In this document: positions 27,389 to 37,049 of the stretch, piece after piece
Layout of the letters: every line of letters begins with the position of its first letter
Position numbering within the stretch: the stretch's first letter is position 1
Source of the DNA: Puniceibacterium sediminis
GTDB lineage: Bacteria; Pseudomonadota; Alphaproteobacteria; Rhodobacterales; Rhodobacteraceae
Direction: 5' to 3'
Length of the DNA: 64,000 bases
Assembly: GCF_900188035.1 (NCBI RefSeq)
Contig: NZ_FZNN01000012.1
Location: 98,974-162,973 of the forward strand
The notes under the pieces: model-generated
What the model saw: the letters and a program-made list of their open reading frames with translations, nothing else
Databases searched by the model: none
What the model was told of the DNA's origin: nothing
Made by a program: the position numbers and the translations under genes

Positions 27389-28352
27389 TCCCACTCCCGC
27401 CCCCATCGGCGCCCTCACAGACACCATTCCCGGCAAGCCGCCCCGCTCCAAATGGGTTGATGTCTGGCATCAGTTTTCCAAGCACAAAGGCGCGCTCATG
27501 GGCGCGGGCTTTCTGATCTTCATCACCCTTGCGGTGATCTTCGGGTCATGGATCTGGTCGCTGGACCCGCAGAAGCTGGACATCCGCAACAAGGATCTGC
27601 GCCCGATCTACACCGCCCTCTGGGACAGCTCGGCCAAGGTTGATATCGGCCATCCCCTGGGCACCGACAATCTGGGCCGTGACGGGCTGGCAAACCTCAT
27701 CGCCGGTGGTCGCGCCTCAATGGCCGTGGGTTGGGCTGCAATGCTGCTGTCGCTGTTCATCGGCACCGCCGTGGGCGTGATTTCGGGCTATTTCAAGAAA
27801 ATCGACGGGCCGCTCATGCGCCTGACGGACCTCTTCCTGTCCCTGCCGATCCTGCCGCTGCTGCTGGTCGCCGTGACCCTGTTCCGCCAGCCCCTGCGCG
27901 CCAACTTCGGCCCCGAAGGTGGTATGTTCATCCTGATCGTTGCCGTCATCGGCGTGACCTCGTGGATGCCCACGGCGCGCATCGTGCGCGGCGATGTTCT
28001 CGCGTTGAAAGAGCGGGAATTCATCCTCGCCGCGCGCTCCATCGGCACCACGCCGTTCAAGATCATCCAGCGTCACCTGCTGCCCAACGTGCTCTCACCC
28101 ATCATGGTTTCGGCCACTCTGGGTCTCGCCACGGCTATCATCACCGAAAGCGCGCTGTCCTTCCTCGGCGTCGGATTTCCGTCCGACTTCCCCACATGGG
28201 GCAAGATGCTGGCCGATGCCGTGCCACGCATGAACGACTTCCCCGAACGTGTGCTGCTGCCCGGCATCATGATCTCGCTCACCGTGCTGGGTGTGAACTA
28301 CCTCGGCGACGGGTTGCGCGACGCATTGGATCCCCGCATCCGCGGCCGCTAA
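27381..28352 (+). CDS. Peptide ABC transporter permease (DppC type)
   Basis: A 323-residue partner permease. After an extended cytoplasmic N-terminus come a first membrane helix (GALMGAGFLIFITLAVIFGS), the DppC-type HPLGTDNLGRDGLANLIAGG segment, and five further helices. The coupling loop is EFILAARSIGTTPFKIIQRH. Start at MTNPTPAPIG, 8 bases inside the end of dppB. It is the last gene of the plus-strand transporter set; the region downstream holds an insertion-sequence remnant. Confidence 0.95.
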   Translation: MTNPTPAPIGALTDTIPGKPPRSKWVDVWHQFSKHKGALMGAGFLIFITLAVIFGSWIWSLDPQKLDIRNKDLRPIYTALWDSSAKVDIGHPLGTDNLGRDGLANLIAGGRASMAVGWAAMLLSLFIGTAVGVISGYFKKIDGPLMRLTDLFLSLPILPLLLVAVTLFRQPLRANFGPEGGMFILIVAVIGVTSWMPTARIVRGDVLALKEREFILAARSIGTTPFKIIQRHLLPNVLSPIMVSATLGLATAIITESALSFLGVGFPSDFPTWGKMLADAVPRMNDFPERVLLPGIMISLTVLGVNYLGDGLRDALDPRIRGR

Positions 28353-28426
28353 GGTCGCGGGAGGCGGAGCCAGAGCTTTGATCCCACGGCTTGATGGCCT
28401 GAACCAGTCCCGCTCGCGGTGCTCGT

Positions 28427-28621
28427 TCAGGCCACCTTCGGTTCGAATGCTTTTAGCCACTTTCCGCCGCTGACATCTATGCCGCCTTACCCGGCCTTCC
28501 ATTTGCGGACCATCGCATCGCTGGCACCATGCGTCCGGTACAAATCAGCGACGGAAATCCCCGCCTCCTGCTCTTTCAGCACCCCAATAATCTGCTCTAC
28601 GGTAAACCTGCTGCGCATCAT
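28427..28621 (-). pseudogene. Decayed IS3-family transposase orfA fragment
   Basis: The frame starts MMRSRFTVEQIIGVLKEQEA and continues GISVADLYRTHGASDAMVRKW, the N-terminal helix-turn-helix of IS3-type OrfA. A TAA at 28487-28489 stands where active copies read a Tyr (KWKAKYGG here is KWKAG-stop-GG). Beyond the stop the frame still reads GGIDVSGGKWLKAFE, again recognisable as OrfA, before a second stop at 28427-28429. No orfB and no clear terminal repeats are seen in the adjacent sequence, so this is an old, truncated copy in the gap after dppC. Confidence 0.82.
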
Positions 28622-28888
28622 CTCTGATCCTTTCGATAGGACCAGAGGCGGCATCAAACTGGATTGGGTGCCCGGGGCAATGTCAGACCCGCGCGCAAGG
28701 TTCAATTTCTCATCATCAATGCGTTAACGGAACGGGGTTCGGCAGGGGGACGTGGCCTTTTCCAACCGGGAAAACGGCTGAAAGGACCCCGCATTCCCGA
28801 TGCAACATTCCGGGTTCAATGCAACAAATTGTTGCACTCAGGGCAAGAACAGGGGCAAACGGGCCCGAAATCGAGGAAGACGGAAAAG

Positions 28889-29917
28889 ATGGCCGAGCAG
28901 AGGAACCTGATAAAACAACGGAATTCGGATGTTGTCCGTGCCGCTCGCCTATCCGTTGCCCCGATGATGGATTGGACTGACCGCCATTGCCGGTATCTGC
29001 ACCGGCTGCTGTCTCGAAATGCGCTGCTTTATACAGAAATGGTGACGTCGCCCGCTTTGGTACGTGGAGGAGCGCTTCATCTCCTGGACTTTCATGCCGA
29101 GGAGCATCCCGTGGCGCTCCAGCTCGGGGGCTCTGATCCAAAAGAACTGGCTCAGGCGGCGCGATTGGGCGCAGACGCGGGCTATGACGAGATCAACCTT
29201 AATGTCGGCTGTCCATCCGACCGGGTGCAGTCGGGCACGTTCGGCGCAATCCTGATGAAGCAGCCGGGGCTCGTGGCGGAATGTGTCGCGGCGATGCAAG
29301 CGGTCGTGAATGTCCCGGTGACCGTCAAATGCCGTATCGGGGTCGATGATCAGGACGCGACCGAGGTACTGCCCGAATTCATTGCGCGCGTGGCCGCCGC
29401 CGGGTGCGAACGGTTCACCATCCATGCCCGCAAGGCCTGGCTGCAGGGGCTCAGCCCCAAGGAGAACCGCGATATCCCGCCGCTGGACTATGATCTGGTG
29501 ATGCAGATGAAGGGTCTTTTCCCGGCCCTGCATCTGTCGGTCAATGGCGGCATCACGTCGCTTGAGCAGGCAAAGGCGTTCCACGATGCGGGGATGGACG
29601 GCGTCATGGTGGGCCGGGCGGCCTATCATCAGCCATGGGATATTCTGGCCGGGGCGGATGCCCTGATCTTTGGTGCTGATACCGCCGCGCCCGATCCGGT
29701 TGAGATCTCTCTGGCGATGATCCCCTATATCGACGCCCACCTGAGTACCGGCGGCCGTCTGCATCAGATCACCCGCCACATGCTGGGCCTGTTCGCGGGA
29801 CGCCCCGGGGCACGCGTCTGGCGGCGTGTGCTGTCCGAAGGCGCATCGCGAAAAGGTGCCGGTCCGGAGCTGATCCATGAATCACTGGCACAGATGCAGG
29901 CGGCGCAACCGGTCTGA
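28889..29917 (+). CDS. dusA: tRNA-dihydrouridine(20/20a) synthase
   Basis: A 342-residue flavoenzyme that reduces uridines in the tRNA D-loop. It has the DusA opening LSVAPMMDWTDRHCRYLHRL, the catalytic Cys at residue 108 in NLNVGCPSDRVQSGTFGA, IHARKAWLQGLSPKENR with the FMN and tRNA-contacting residues, and GVMVGRAAYHQPW in the C-terminal half. Start at MAEQRNLIKQ, where GAGGAAGA stands upstream; the extra frame before it is not conserved. It is followed by the TSUP gene. Confidence 0.95.
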   Translation: MAEQRNLIKQRNSDVVRAARLSVAPMMDWTDRHCRYLHRLLSRNALLYTEMVTSPALVRGGALHLLDFHAEEHPVALQLGGSDPKELAQAARLGADAGYDEINLNVGCPSDRVQSGTFGAILMKQPGLVAECVAAMQAVVNVPVTVKCRIGVDDQDATEVLPEFIARVAAAGCERFTIHARKAWLQGLSPKENRDIPPLDYDLVMQMKGLFPALHLSVNGGITSLEQAKAFHDAGMDGVMVGRAAYHQPWDILAGADALIFGADTAAPDPVEISLAMIPYIDAHLSTGGRLHQITRHMLGLFAGRPGARVWRRVLSEGASRKGAGPELIHESLAQMQAAQPV

Positions 29918-29998
29918 TTGCGGGCTGTCCCGCCTTTCAACTTGCCATCCCCAGCACGAGCCTGTCTACAAAAGGCGAAATCTCAGACGGATTTGATC

Positions 29999-30823
29999 AT
30001 GCCCGATATCGCCACGCTGTTGCCGCTGATTGCCTTGCTCATGCTGGCCGGCGCCTTTGCCGGGTTGCTGGCAGGGATGCTGGGGGTCGGGGGCGGCATC
30101 GTGCACGTTCCGGCGTTTTTCTACGTCTTCCAGACGCTGGGATATGACAGTCCGCACCTCATGCGCATCTGTCTGGCTACATCGCTTTCGGCAATCATCG
30201 TGACTTCGGCCCGCTCTGTGATGGCGCATCAGAAACGCAAGGCGGTCGATTGGTCGATCCTGCGCACATGGGCACCGGGCATCGCTGCCGGTGCGCTGTT
30301 CGGGGTGTTGATCGCCTCTGCGCTGCGCACGACCACGCTGCAGGTGATCTTTGGCGTTACGGCGTTCATCGTGGGGATTTATCTGGCCTTTGGACGGCAG
30401 CACTGGCGGTTGGGATCGCAAATGCCGCGTGGGTTGGCGCGTGCCGCGCTGTCGCCTGCGGTCGGGTTCCTGTCTGTGCTGATGGGCATCGGCGGTGGCA
30501 GCTTTGGCGTCCCGCTGATGTCACTGTTCGGGGTGCCGATGCACCGCGCGGTGGCGACGGCTGCGGGCTTTGGTGTGCTGATCGCAGTACCCTCGGTCGC
30601 GGCCTTTCTGCTGGTCGGCGTGCCCGAAGCCGCACGACCGCCCTTCATGCTCGGATCAGTCAACCTTGCCGCCTTTGCCGTTGCAGTGTCGATGACGCTG
30701 ATAACGGCCCCACTGGGCGCGCGGCTGGCGCATGCGATGGATGCACTCGTGCTGCGCCGGGTCTTTGCCGTCTTCATCCTGTTCGTCGCCCTGAACATGC
30801 TGCGCAAGGCGCTCTGGGGGTAA
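29999..30823 (+). CDS. TSUP family (TauE/SafE) membrane permease
   Basis: A 274-residue inner-membrane protein with about eight hydrophobic segments. The family motif appears twice: AGLLAGMLGVGGGIVHVPAF near the N-terminus and SVLMGIGGGSFGVPLMSLF near the middle. TSUP proteins export sulfite, sulfoacetate or other small organic anions. Start at 29999; the frame before it is not membrane-like. Role with neighbours is not obvious, as dusA upstream is a tRNA gene and tRNA-Leu lies beyond. Confidence 0.92.
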   Translation: MPDIATLLPLIALLMLAGAFAGLLAGMLGVGGGIVHVPAFFYVFQTLGYDSPHLMRICLATSLSAIIVTSARSVMAHQKRKAVDWSILRTWAPGIAAGALFGVLIASALRTTTLQVIFGVTAFIVGIYLAFGRQHWRLGSQMPRGLARAALSPAVGFLSVLMGIGGGSFGVPLMSLFGVPMHRAVATAAGFGVLIAVPSVAAFLLVGVPEAARPPFMLGSVNLAAFAVAVSMTLITAPLGARLAHAMDALVLRRVFAVFILFVALNMLRKALWG

Positions 30824-31101
30824 ACGGCTGTCCCGGGATTACGTTTGATCCCGCCACGCTATCCTGCGCCAAGCCCCCGCAGCGCGTCGGTCTGGCAATG
30901 GCACAAGATCCAAAGATACAGGCCCGGCGCACCGCACCGGATGCCCCGTGCCGCACGGCTGGCGCTACATTGCAGCTGCCAAGGCCGGGTGCCGCGCGCG
31001 CAACGGGAAAGAATCGTGTAAATGCAAAACAAGTTGCACAACTCAGACGCCAAACGATATGGCCGCCCCGCAAATTCCATAATTTTCAAACAATTTCAAA
31101 G

Positions 31102-31185
31102 TGGTGCGGGTGAAGGGACTCGAACCCCCACGCCATAGGCGCCAGAACCTAAATCTGGTGCGTCTACCAATTCCGCCACACCCGC
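31102..31185 (-). tRNA. tRNA-Leu (anticodon UAG)
   Basis: The minus strand folds as a leucine tRNA with the long variable arm. Acceptor GCGGGTG pairs with CACCCGC, the anticodon arm is CCAGA-TTTAGGT-TCTGG with anticodon TAG, and the T arm holds GGTTCGAGTCC. Discriminator A and an encoded CCA (31102-31104) are present. It decodes CUN leucine codons, mainly CUA. Confidence 0.97.
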
Positions 31186-31338
31186 ACTTGACCTCAGGCA
31201 TCGCTGCCCGGGTCCGGCGTTCTCTAGCAAAGGTTGAAACCGGATGCGAGCAGAATTTCCATGCTGACGTCATGACAGGTCAGGGTGCGGTTTCCACGAT
31301 CTGCTCCATGCAACTGAAACAGATCGCCCGGCCCCGGC

Positions 31339-32937
31339 TCAGGCACCAAGGGCGCGCAGTACCTTGGGCAATTCTTCGGGCAGATCCTCGGCGATCAGAC
31401 CGGGGCCCAAGCTGCGGGCGCATTCTACGTGCAGCCAGACCGCAACCTCGACCAGATCGCGCAAATCCCCCGCATCCTGCGGTGCGGCAAGGCCCGCAAT
31501 CAGACCGGCCAGCACATCGCCAGCGCCCGCCGTCGCCAGCCAGGGCACACTGCGCCCATAGACCGCCGCATGGATCGAAGCCCCGCCATCAGGCCCGGCA
31601 ATCACCGTATCCGCGCCCTTGAGCAGAACGATACATCCCGCCCTTGCCGCAGCCATGCGCACCACGTCCACCTTCGAAAGCTCCCCCCGGACTCCAGCCG
31701 CAAGATCGGGAAACAGCCGGGCGAATTCACCTTCGTGCGGGGTCAGCACCACCCGTTCGTGGGTTGCGGCAAACAGCGTCGCGGGGTCACCGGCAAAGCT
31801 GCTGAGCGCATCGGCGTCCAGAACCACCACCGGATCACGCCGCGCCAGTACCGCCTGCACCATGTCGCGGGTCCGATCGGACACGCCCATGCCGGGGCCA
31901 AGGCAGAAGGCGCTGACCCGCTCATCCGCGACATCCTCCAGCGCCTCGGGCCCGCGCACCGCGCGCAGCATGATGGCATTCAGCTGGCAGGCATTTTCCT
32001 GCAACGCCGCAGGCGGGCACAGCAGCGTGACCAGCCCCGCCCCGCTGCGCAGGGCCGCACGTGCCGCCAGCCGCCCTGCACCGCCGCGCCCCACGCCACC
32101 GGCAAAGACCATAACGTGACCGTGGTCGAACTTGTGCCCGCCGCGCCGCGTCTTGCTGATCAGATCCAGCGGCCAGTTCGGGGATGGCATCGAGTCACGT
32201 GTCACATGCCGGATCCGCCCGCCGTCCCGGCCTGCACCGCCCTGCGCGTCGCCAGCCAGACCGATATCGACAACCCGCACCGCACCGCACAGCCCCGGTC
32301 CCGACCCAAGGTAATGCCCCGGCTTGGCGCCATGAAAGGTGACGGTCAGATCCACCGCATTCATTGCCCCCGCAGTACCCTCTGTCGCATCCCCCTGCGG
32401 CACCATCCCGGAATCAAGGTTCAGCCCCGAGGGGCAATCGACCGCCACGGCAAAGACGGTCGGCCCATCCCCCCAACTCTGGAATCGCCCGACCGTCAGC
32501 ACCTGCGCAACAGCCTCGGGCAATGGCCGTGTCAGCCCGATCCCGAACACCGCATCGACGATCAGATCGGGCCGCGGACCCGACAGGATCGCCGCACTAT
32601 CCCAGGTCTGGATCGTTCCAATTCCGCACCACACGTCGTGATTGCGTCGCGCATCGACAGGTAGCTTTGTCCCATCACCGTATAGCCAGACATCCACGTC
32701 CCAGCCCCGCGCCTGCAACCGCCGCGCGATGACAAAACCGTCGCCGCCATTATTGCCCGGTCCGCAAAGCACCAGCGCCCGGTGCGCGCCGGTGGCAAAT
32801 TGCGGCCATTCAGCCAGCACAGCATCCACCACACCCCGCCCGGCCCGTTCCATAAGTTCAAGCCCGGTCACGTTGCCGCTGTCGATTGCGTCACGTTCAA
32901 GCACGCGCATCTGTGCCGCTGTCAGAAGGTCACTCAT
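31339..32937 (-). CDS. nnr: Bifunctional NAD(P)H-hydrate epimerase / ADP-dependent dehydratase
   Basis: A 532-residue fusion that repairs hydrated NAD(P)H. The N-terminal YjeF_N epimerase domain (about 1-215) has MRVLERDAIDSG, then VLCGPGNNGGDGFVIARRL and the substrate Asp in DAVFGIGLTRPL. The C-terminal dehydratase domain (about 230-530) holds LDADALSSFAG, LTPHEGEFARLFPD and WLATAGAGDVLAGLIAGLA. The fused arrangement is usual in bacteria. It is divergent from glnB with a 433-base gap that holds the glnB promoter; no gene is seen in that gap. Confidence 0.95.
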   Translation of the reverse strand: MSDLLTAAQMRVLERDAIDSGNVTGLELMERAGRGVVDAVLAEWPQFATGAHRALVLCGPGNNGGDGFVIARRLQARGWDVDVWLYGDGTKLPVDARRNHDVWCGIGTIQTWDSAAILSGPRPDLIVDAVFGIGLTRPLPEAVAQVLTVGRFQSWGDGPTVFAVAVDCPSGLNLDSGMVPQGDATEGTAGAMNAVDLTVTFHGAKPGHYLGSGPGLCGAVRVVDIGLAGDAQGGAGRDGGRIRHVTRDSMPSPNWPLDLISKTRRGGHKFDHGHVMVFAGGVGRGGAGRLAARAALRSGAGLVTLLCPPAALQENACQLNAIMLRAVRGPEALEDVADERVSAFCLGPGMGVSDRTRDMVQAVLARRDPVVVLDADALSSFAGDPATLFAATHERVVLTPHEGEFARLFPDLAAGVRGELSKVDVVRMAAARAGCIVLLKGADTVIAGPDGGASIHAAVYGRSVPWLATAGAGDVLAGLIAGLAAPQDAGDLRDLVEVAVWLHVECARSLGPGLIAEDLPEELPKVLRALGA

Positions 32938-33260
32938 CCGGGGCTCTTTCCTGTGCTCGATACATTGCTACACCGCCCACAAAGCTATCGGCAGCCTCCG
33001 GCGATTACCACCTTGATGGGTCGGATCGCCCAAGACGGTATCACCCATTTGGCTGTTCGGGTCTAAATACCAGCGCCCCGTTCCGCGAAAGACCTCCGCC
33101 AGTCCCGTCATCGTGTTCGACGCCCCTTGCCCGAGGACCAGCTGGTGATTTCCACCCTGCCCGGCACCCGATTCCGCCCCTATCACCCGGCCCGTCAGCG
33201 ACACCGGAATACCGACTCCAAATCGCACACTATTTAATCACATCGCATAAAATTTGAACT

Positions 33261-33276
33261 TGGCGCGCGAATTGCA
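33261..33276 (+). promoter_or_regulatory. Sigma-54 (RpoN) type promoter of glnBA
   Basis: The sequence TGGCGCGCGAATTGCA matches the -24/-12 consensus TGGCACG-N4-TTGCA at all but one base, with correct spacing between GG and GC. It lies about 95 bases upstream of the glnB start, on the coding strand. RpoN promoters of nitrogen genes are activated by NtrC from upstream sites; I did not find a clear NtrC box in 32950-33250. Confidence 0.65.
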
Positions 33277-33337
33277 TTGCGCTTGGCGGTGCAACCACGG
33301 TCTATCGAATTGTGACCCCAGACCCGAGATGGTCTGA

Positions 33338-33709
<372 letters not shown>

Positions 33710-33763
33710 ACCACATTCAAAAAACGTACCAAGTACGAACCAAGACAGAAAGGGAGCCAGGGA

Positions 33764-35170
33764 ATGAGCGTAGAAGCAGTTCTTAAGATGATGAAGGACG
33801 AGGAGGTCGCTTACGTCGACATCCGTTTCACCGACCCGCGCGGCAAGCTGCAGCACGTCACGCTGTGCGAAGACCAGGTCGATGCCGATTTCCTCGAAGA
33901 AGGCTTCATGTTCGACGGTTCTTCGATCGCCGGCTGGAAATCGATCGAAGCGTCCGACATGAAACTGATTCCGGACACCAACAGCATTTATATCGACCCC
34001 TTCTATGCGGAAAAGACCCTGTGCGTACACTGCACCGTGGTCGAGCCCGACACGTTGGAAAAGTATGACCGTGACCCGCGCGGCACCGCGATCAAGGCCG
34101 AGGAATACCTCAAGGCCTCCGGTATCGGTGACGTTTCCTACTGGGGTCCCGAGGCCGAATTCTTCCTGTTCGACGACGTGCGCTATTCCAACACGATCAA
34201 CAAGGTGTCCTACGAAGTCGACGCACTCGACGCATCCTGGAACACCGACACATCCTACGAGATGGGCAACACTGGCCACCGTCCGGGTCTCAAGGGCGGC
34301 TATTTCCCCGTCAACCCGATCGACGACGCGCAAGATATCCGTGGCGAGATGCTCTCGACCATGAAGCGGATGGGCATGAAGGTCGACAAACACCACCACG
34401 AAGTCGCCTCCTGCCAGCACGAACTTGGCCTGATCTTCGGCTCGCTGACCCATCAGGCGGACGAAATCCAGAAGTACAAGTACGTCATCCACAACGTCGC
34501 TCAGGCGTATGGCAAGTCGGCAACCTTCATGCCAAAGCCGATCTATGGCGACAACGGGTCCGGCATGCACTGCAACATGTCGATCTGGAAGGACGGCAAG
34601 CCGCTCTTCGCAGGCGACAAATACGCTGACCTGTCCCAGGAAGCCCTGTGGTACATCGGCGGCATCCTGACCCACGCCAAGTCGCTGAACGCCTTCACCA
34701 ACCCGGGCACCAACAGCTACAAGCGTCTGATCCCCGGCTTCGAAGCACCCGTTCTGCGCGCCTATTCCGCACGCAACCGCTCGGGCTGCGTCCGGATCCC
34801 GTGGACAGATTCGCCCAAGGCCAAGCGCGTCGAAGCACGTTTCCCCGATCCTTCGGCAAACCCGTATCTGTGCTTTGCCGCACTCCTGATGGCCGGCCTT
34901 GACGGCATCAAGAACAAGATCGATCCGGGCGAAGCCATGGACAAGAACCTCTATGACCTGCCGCCCGAAGAGCTGGCCGGCATCCCCACGGTCTGCGGTT
35001 CGCTGCGCGAGGCCCTCGAAGAGCTTCAGAAGGACCACGATTACCTGCTCGCAGGCGACGTGTTCACCAAGAGCCAGATCGAAGGCTATATCGAGTTGAA
35101 GACCGAAGAGATGCAGAAGTACGAGCACACGCCGCACCCGGTCGAATTCGGCATGTACTACAGCTGCTGA
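33764..35170 (+). CDS. glnA: Glutamine synthetase type I
   Basis: A 468-residue GSI-beta enzyme that makes glutamine from glutamate, ammonium and ATP in the cytosol. Family signatures include [29 protein letters not shown] and the ATP-binding [16 protein letters not shown]. Tyr397 in NLYDLPPEE matches the adenylylation site of the enterobacterial enzyme, so activity control by GlnE and P-II is expected. AAAGGGAG stands upstream of the ATG and a terminator follows 24 bases after the stop. Confidence 0.98.
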   Translation: MSVEAVLKMMKDEEVAYVDIRFTDPRGKLQHVTLCEDQVDADFLEEGFMFDGSSIAGWKSIEASDMKLIPDTNSIYIDPFYAEKTLCVHCTVVEPDTLEKYDRDPRGTAIKAEEYLKASGIGDVSYWGPEAEFFLFDDVRYSNTINKVSYEVDALDASWNTDTSYEMGNTGHRPGLKGGYFPVNPIDDAQDIRGEMLSTMKRMGMKVDKHHHEVASCQHELGLIFGSLTHQADEIQKYKYVIHNVAQAYGKSATFMPKPIYGDNGSGMHCNMSIWKDGKPLFAGDKYADLSQEALWYIGGILTHAKSLNAFTNPGTNSYKRLIPGFEAPVLRAYSARNRSGCVRIPWTDSPKAKRVEARFPDPSANPYLCFAALLMAGLDGIKNKIDPGEAMDKNLYDLPPEELAGIPTVCGSLREALEELQKDHDYLLAGDVFTKSQIEGYIELKTEEMQKYEHTPHPVEFGMYYSC

Positions 35171-35194
35171 TCCCAACGGATCACGGCAAGCATT

Positions 35195-35223
35195 GGGCGT
35201 CCCCTGTTGGGGGCGCCTTTTTT
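35195..35223 (+). terminator. Rho-independent terminator of glnBA
   Basis: GGCGTCCCC pairs with GGGGGCGCC through the loop TGTT (9 bp, one G-U), followed by a run of six T residues. It begins 25 bases after the glnA stop. Confidence 0.88.
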
Positions 35224-35379
35224 GTTCCAGCATCACACCTACCCGCACGGGCCTGCCCCCCATGATCACGCGGACGTGAATCACAACCGGCAAAACGACT
35301 ACAAGTCGCGGGAATCCCGACTTTCCGGCGCAGCCATATCCCGCTACCGTCTCCTCCAGTCCGAATTCAGGAGAACCCA

Positions 35380-36171
35380 ATGCGCCGTATTCTGTCGATC
35401 CTCTTTGCAACCTGTCTGGCAGCGCCGGTCCTTGCCGCCCCCTGCGGCAATTCCGGCGGGGGATTTGAGGCATGGAAAACCAGTTTTGCCCGCGAAGCGC
35501 AAAGCGCCGGCGTCGGTCAGCGCGGCTTGCAGGCTCTGGCCAATGCCACCTACGCGCAGGGCACGATCAACGCCGACCGCAATCAGAAAAGCTTCAAATA
35601 CACCTTCGAAAAATTCATGCAGATACGCGGTGCCGACACGATCGTCGCACAGGGGCGCAAGCGCAAGGCGCGCAATCCGGCGTTTTATGCCTCGCTTGAA
35701 CAGCACTACGGTGTGCCCGCAGGCATCCTGATCGCGATTCACGGCATGGAAACCGCCTTTGGCGGCTTCATGGGTGACAGTTCGGTCGTCTCGGCCATCA
35801 CGACGCTGGCCTATGACTGCCGCCGCACGGATTTCTTTGTCCCCCACGCCATCGGTGCGCTGAAACTGGTGGATCACGGATCAATCACCCCCGCGACGCG
35901 CGGCGCGAAACACGGTGAACTCGGCCACACGCAGTTCCTGCCGGGCAATGCGCTGGCCTTTGGCGTTGACGGCAACGGCGACGGGGTCGTGGATTTCTAC
36001 AATGAAACCGACGCGCTAGCCTCGACCGCGAACTTCCTGCGGCAAAAGGGATGGCGTCCCGGTGTCGGCTACCTCGAAGGGCAGCCGAATTTCCAGGTGA
36101 TCCAGCAATGGAACGCCGCCGGCGTCTATCAAAAGGCGATTGCGAACATGGCGTCGCGCATCGACGGCTGA
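35380..36171 (+). CDS. Lytic murein transglycosylase (SLT_2/MltB-like)
   Basis: A 263-residue periplasmic protein with a Sec signal peptide (RRILSILFATCLAAPVLA). The SLT_2 fold is seen in FEAWKTSFAREAQSAGVGQR, the catalytic Glu in IAIHGMETAFGGFMG and GELGHTQFLPGNALAF. It is shorter than MltB (about 360) because it has no C-terminal PG-binding domain and ends soon after the catalytic core. It should cleave peptidoglycan glycan strands in the periplasm. It faces the DUF3445 gene across a hairpin. Confidence 0.85.
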   Translation: MRRILSILFATCLAAPVLAAPCGNSGGGFEAWKTSFAREAQSAGVGQRGLQALANATYAQGTINADRNQKSFKYTFEKFMQIRGADTIVAQGRKRKARNPAFYASLEQHYGVPAGILIAIHGMETAFGGFMGDSSVVSAITTLAYDCRRTDFFVPHAIGALKLVDHGSITPATRGAKHGELGHTQFLPGNALAFGVDGNGDGVVDFYNETDALASTANFLRQKGWRPGVGYLEGQPNFQVIQQWNAAGVYQKAIANMASRIDG

Positions 36172-36180
36172 GAAAACTTC

Positions 36181-36211
36181 GGTTTCGGGGTCAGCGCAGG
36201 GCCCCGAAACC
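36181..36211. terminator. Hairpin between convergent genes
   Basis: GGTTTCGGGG pairs exactly with CCCCGAAACC (10 bp) around an 11-base loop. It lies between the stop of the lytic transglycosylase and the stop of the DUF3445 gene. U-tracts are weak on both sides, so it may be a bidirectional terminator or an mRNA end stabiliser. Confidence 0.55.
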
Positions 36212-36226
36212 AATCACTGGAACGTT

Positions 36227-36955
36227 CTAATTCACCTCGACCACCGCGCGCTCCACCACATAGGTGTGGATCGAAAACACCACGGCCCGGGTCAGCGGCA
36301 GGCGCAGCAGGCACTGCCGCTCAGAGCGGAAATATGGCGCCACCTGAGCGGCTGCGCTTGATCGCTCGGGCCGCGGCCCCGGCTGGTGCAGCGTCGGATC
36401 ATCATCCCAAAGCGTGTTGAAACGCCAGATCGGCCGCCCCACCTGCAAACCGTCGAACAACCGCTGCACCCGCTTGGCAATATCCGCATCATAAGACGGC
36501 ACCGGGTCATGGATCGCCACCATGGGACGCATGAATTTGTCCGCCAGACGCCAGCGCGCCGGAAAACACAGGATCGCCCCCGCAAGCACATGCACGCCGT
36601 CCCGTGGCAGCATCAGGCACAGATCCTCCTGCACCAGATGCCCTAAGGTGATCAGCGGATTGGAACGATCCAGCGTCACGCTCACCCCATCGGGCCGCGT
36701 GACCCGCGCACCGTCCCGCACAAACCCGGCAGGCAGTGCCGTCAGCACCGTATCGAACAACTCTTCTGCAGCAGGTCGGGCGCTGTCATCCAGTGCATGT
36801 ACGGCGGCGCTGTCCCGCGCGATCAGACGCGCACGCTCGGCCATCTGGGCGCCATAGGCATCGTCCACCAGCAGCCAGTCACCCTCCAGCGGGCGCACCC
36901 CCGGCAAGCGGCGCTCATGGCTCACATCATAAGGAATTTCGGTTTGCAAAATCAT
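36227..36955 (-). CDS. DUF3445 family protein (haem-dependent oxidative N-demethylase-like)
   Basis: A 242-residue DUF3445 protein. The recognisable segment is LCFPARWRLADKFMRPMVAI followed by HDPVPSYD in the middle, with WRFNTLWDDD downstream and RSERQCLLRLP near the C-terminus. Some members are the alpha subunit of a haem-dependent oxidative demethylase for dimethylamine; others lack partner subunits. No partner genes are seen nearby, so activity here is unproved. GDPD gene upstream on the same strand is separated by a terminator. Confidence 0.8.
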   Translation of the reverse strand: MILQTEIPYDVSHERRLPGVRPLEGDWLLVDDAYGAQMAERARLIARDSAAVHALDDSARPAAEELFDTVLTALPAGFVRDGARVTRPDGVSVTLDRSNPLITLGHLVQEDLCLMLPRDGVHVLAGAILCFPARWRLADKFMRPMVAIHDPVPSYDADIAKRVQRLFDGLQVGRPIWRFNTLWDDDPTLHQPGPRPERSSAAAQVAPYFRSERQCLLRLPLTRAVVFSIHTYVVERAVVEVN

Positions 36956-36970
36956 GCCCCCCGCATAGCG

Positions 36971-37001
36971 AAAGGCGCGCCCCCGGAAAAGGGCCGCGCC
37001 T
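36971..37001 (-). terminator. Terminator downstream of GDPD gene
   Basis: On the minus strand AGGCGCG and CCC pair with GGG and CGCGCCT around TTTTCC, followed by TTTC. It lies about 50 bases after the stop of the phosphodiesterase gene and before the DUF3445 start. The U-tract is short. Confidence 0.6.
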
Positions 37002-37049
37002 CCAATTATCTACAGATAGGACAAGGCAACCGCCCTGCCCCGGATCAGG

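Noticed and set aside
30824..31101. A small gene between the TSUP permease and tRNA-Leu
   Set aside because: Available frames are short and lack a ribosome binding site or family motifs; nothing else is visible in this gap.
32968..33228. An 86-codon minus-strand frame in the nnr-glnB gap
   Set aside because: No ribosome binding site and no recognisable domain; the gap is better explained as the glnB regulatory region.
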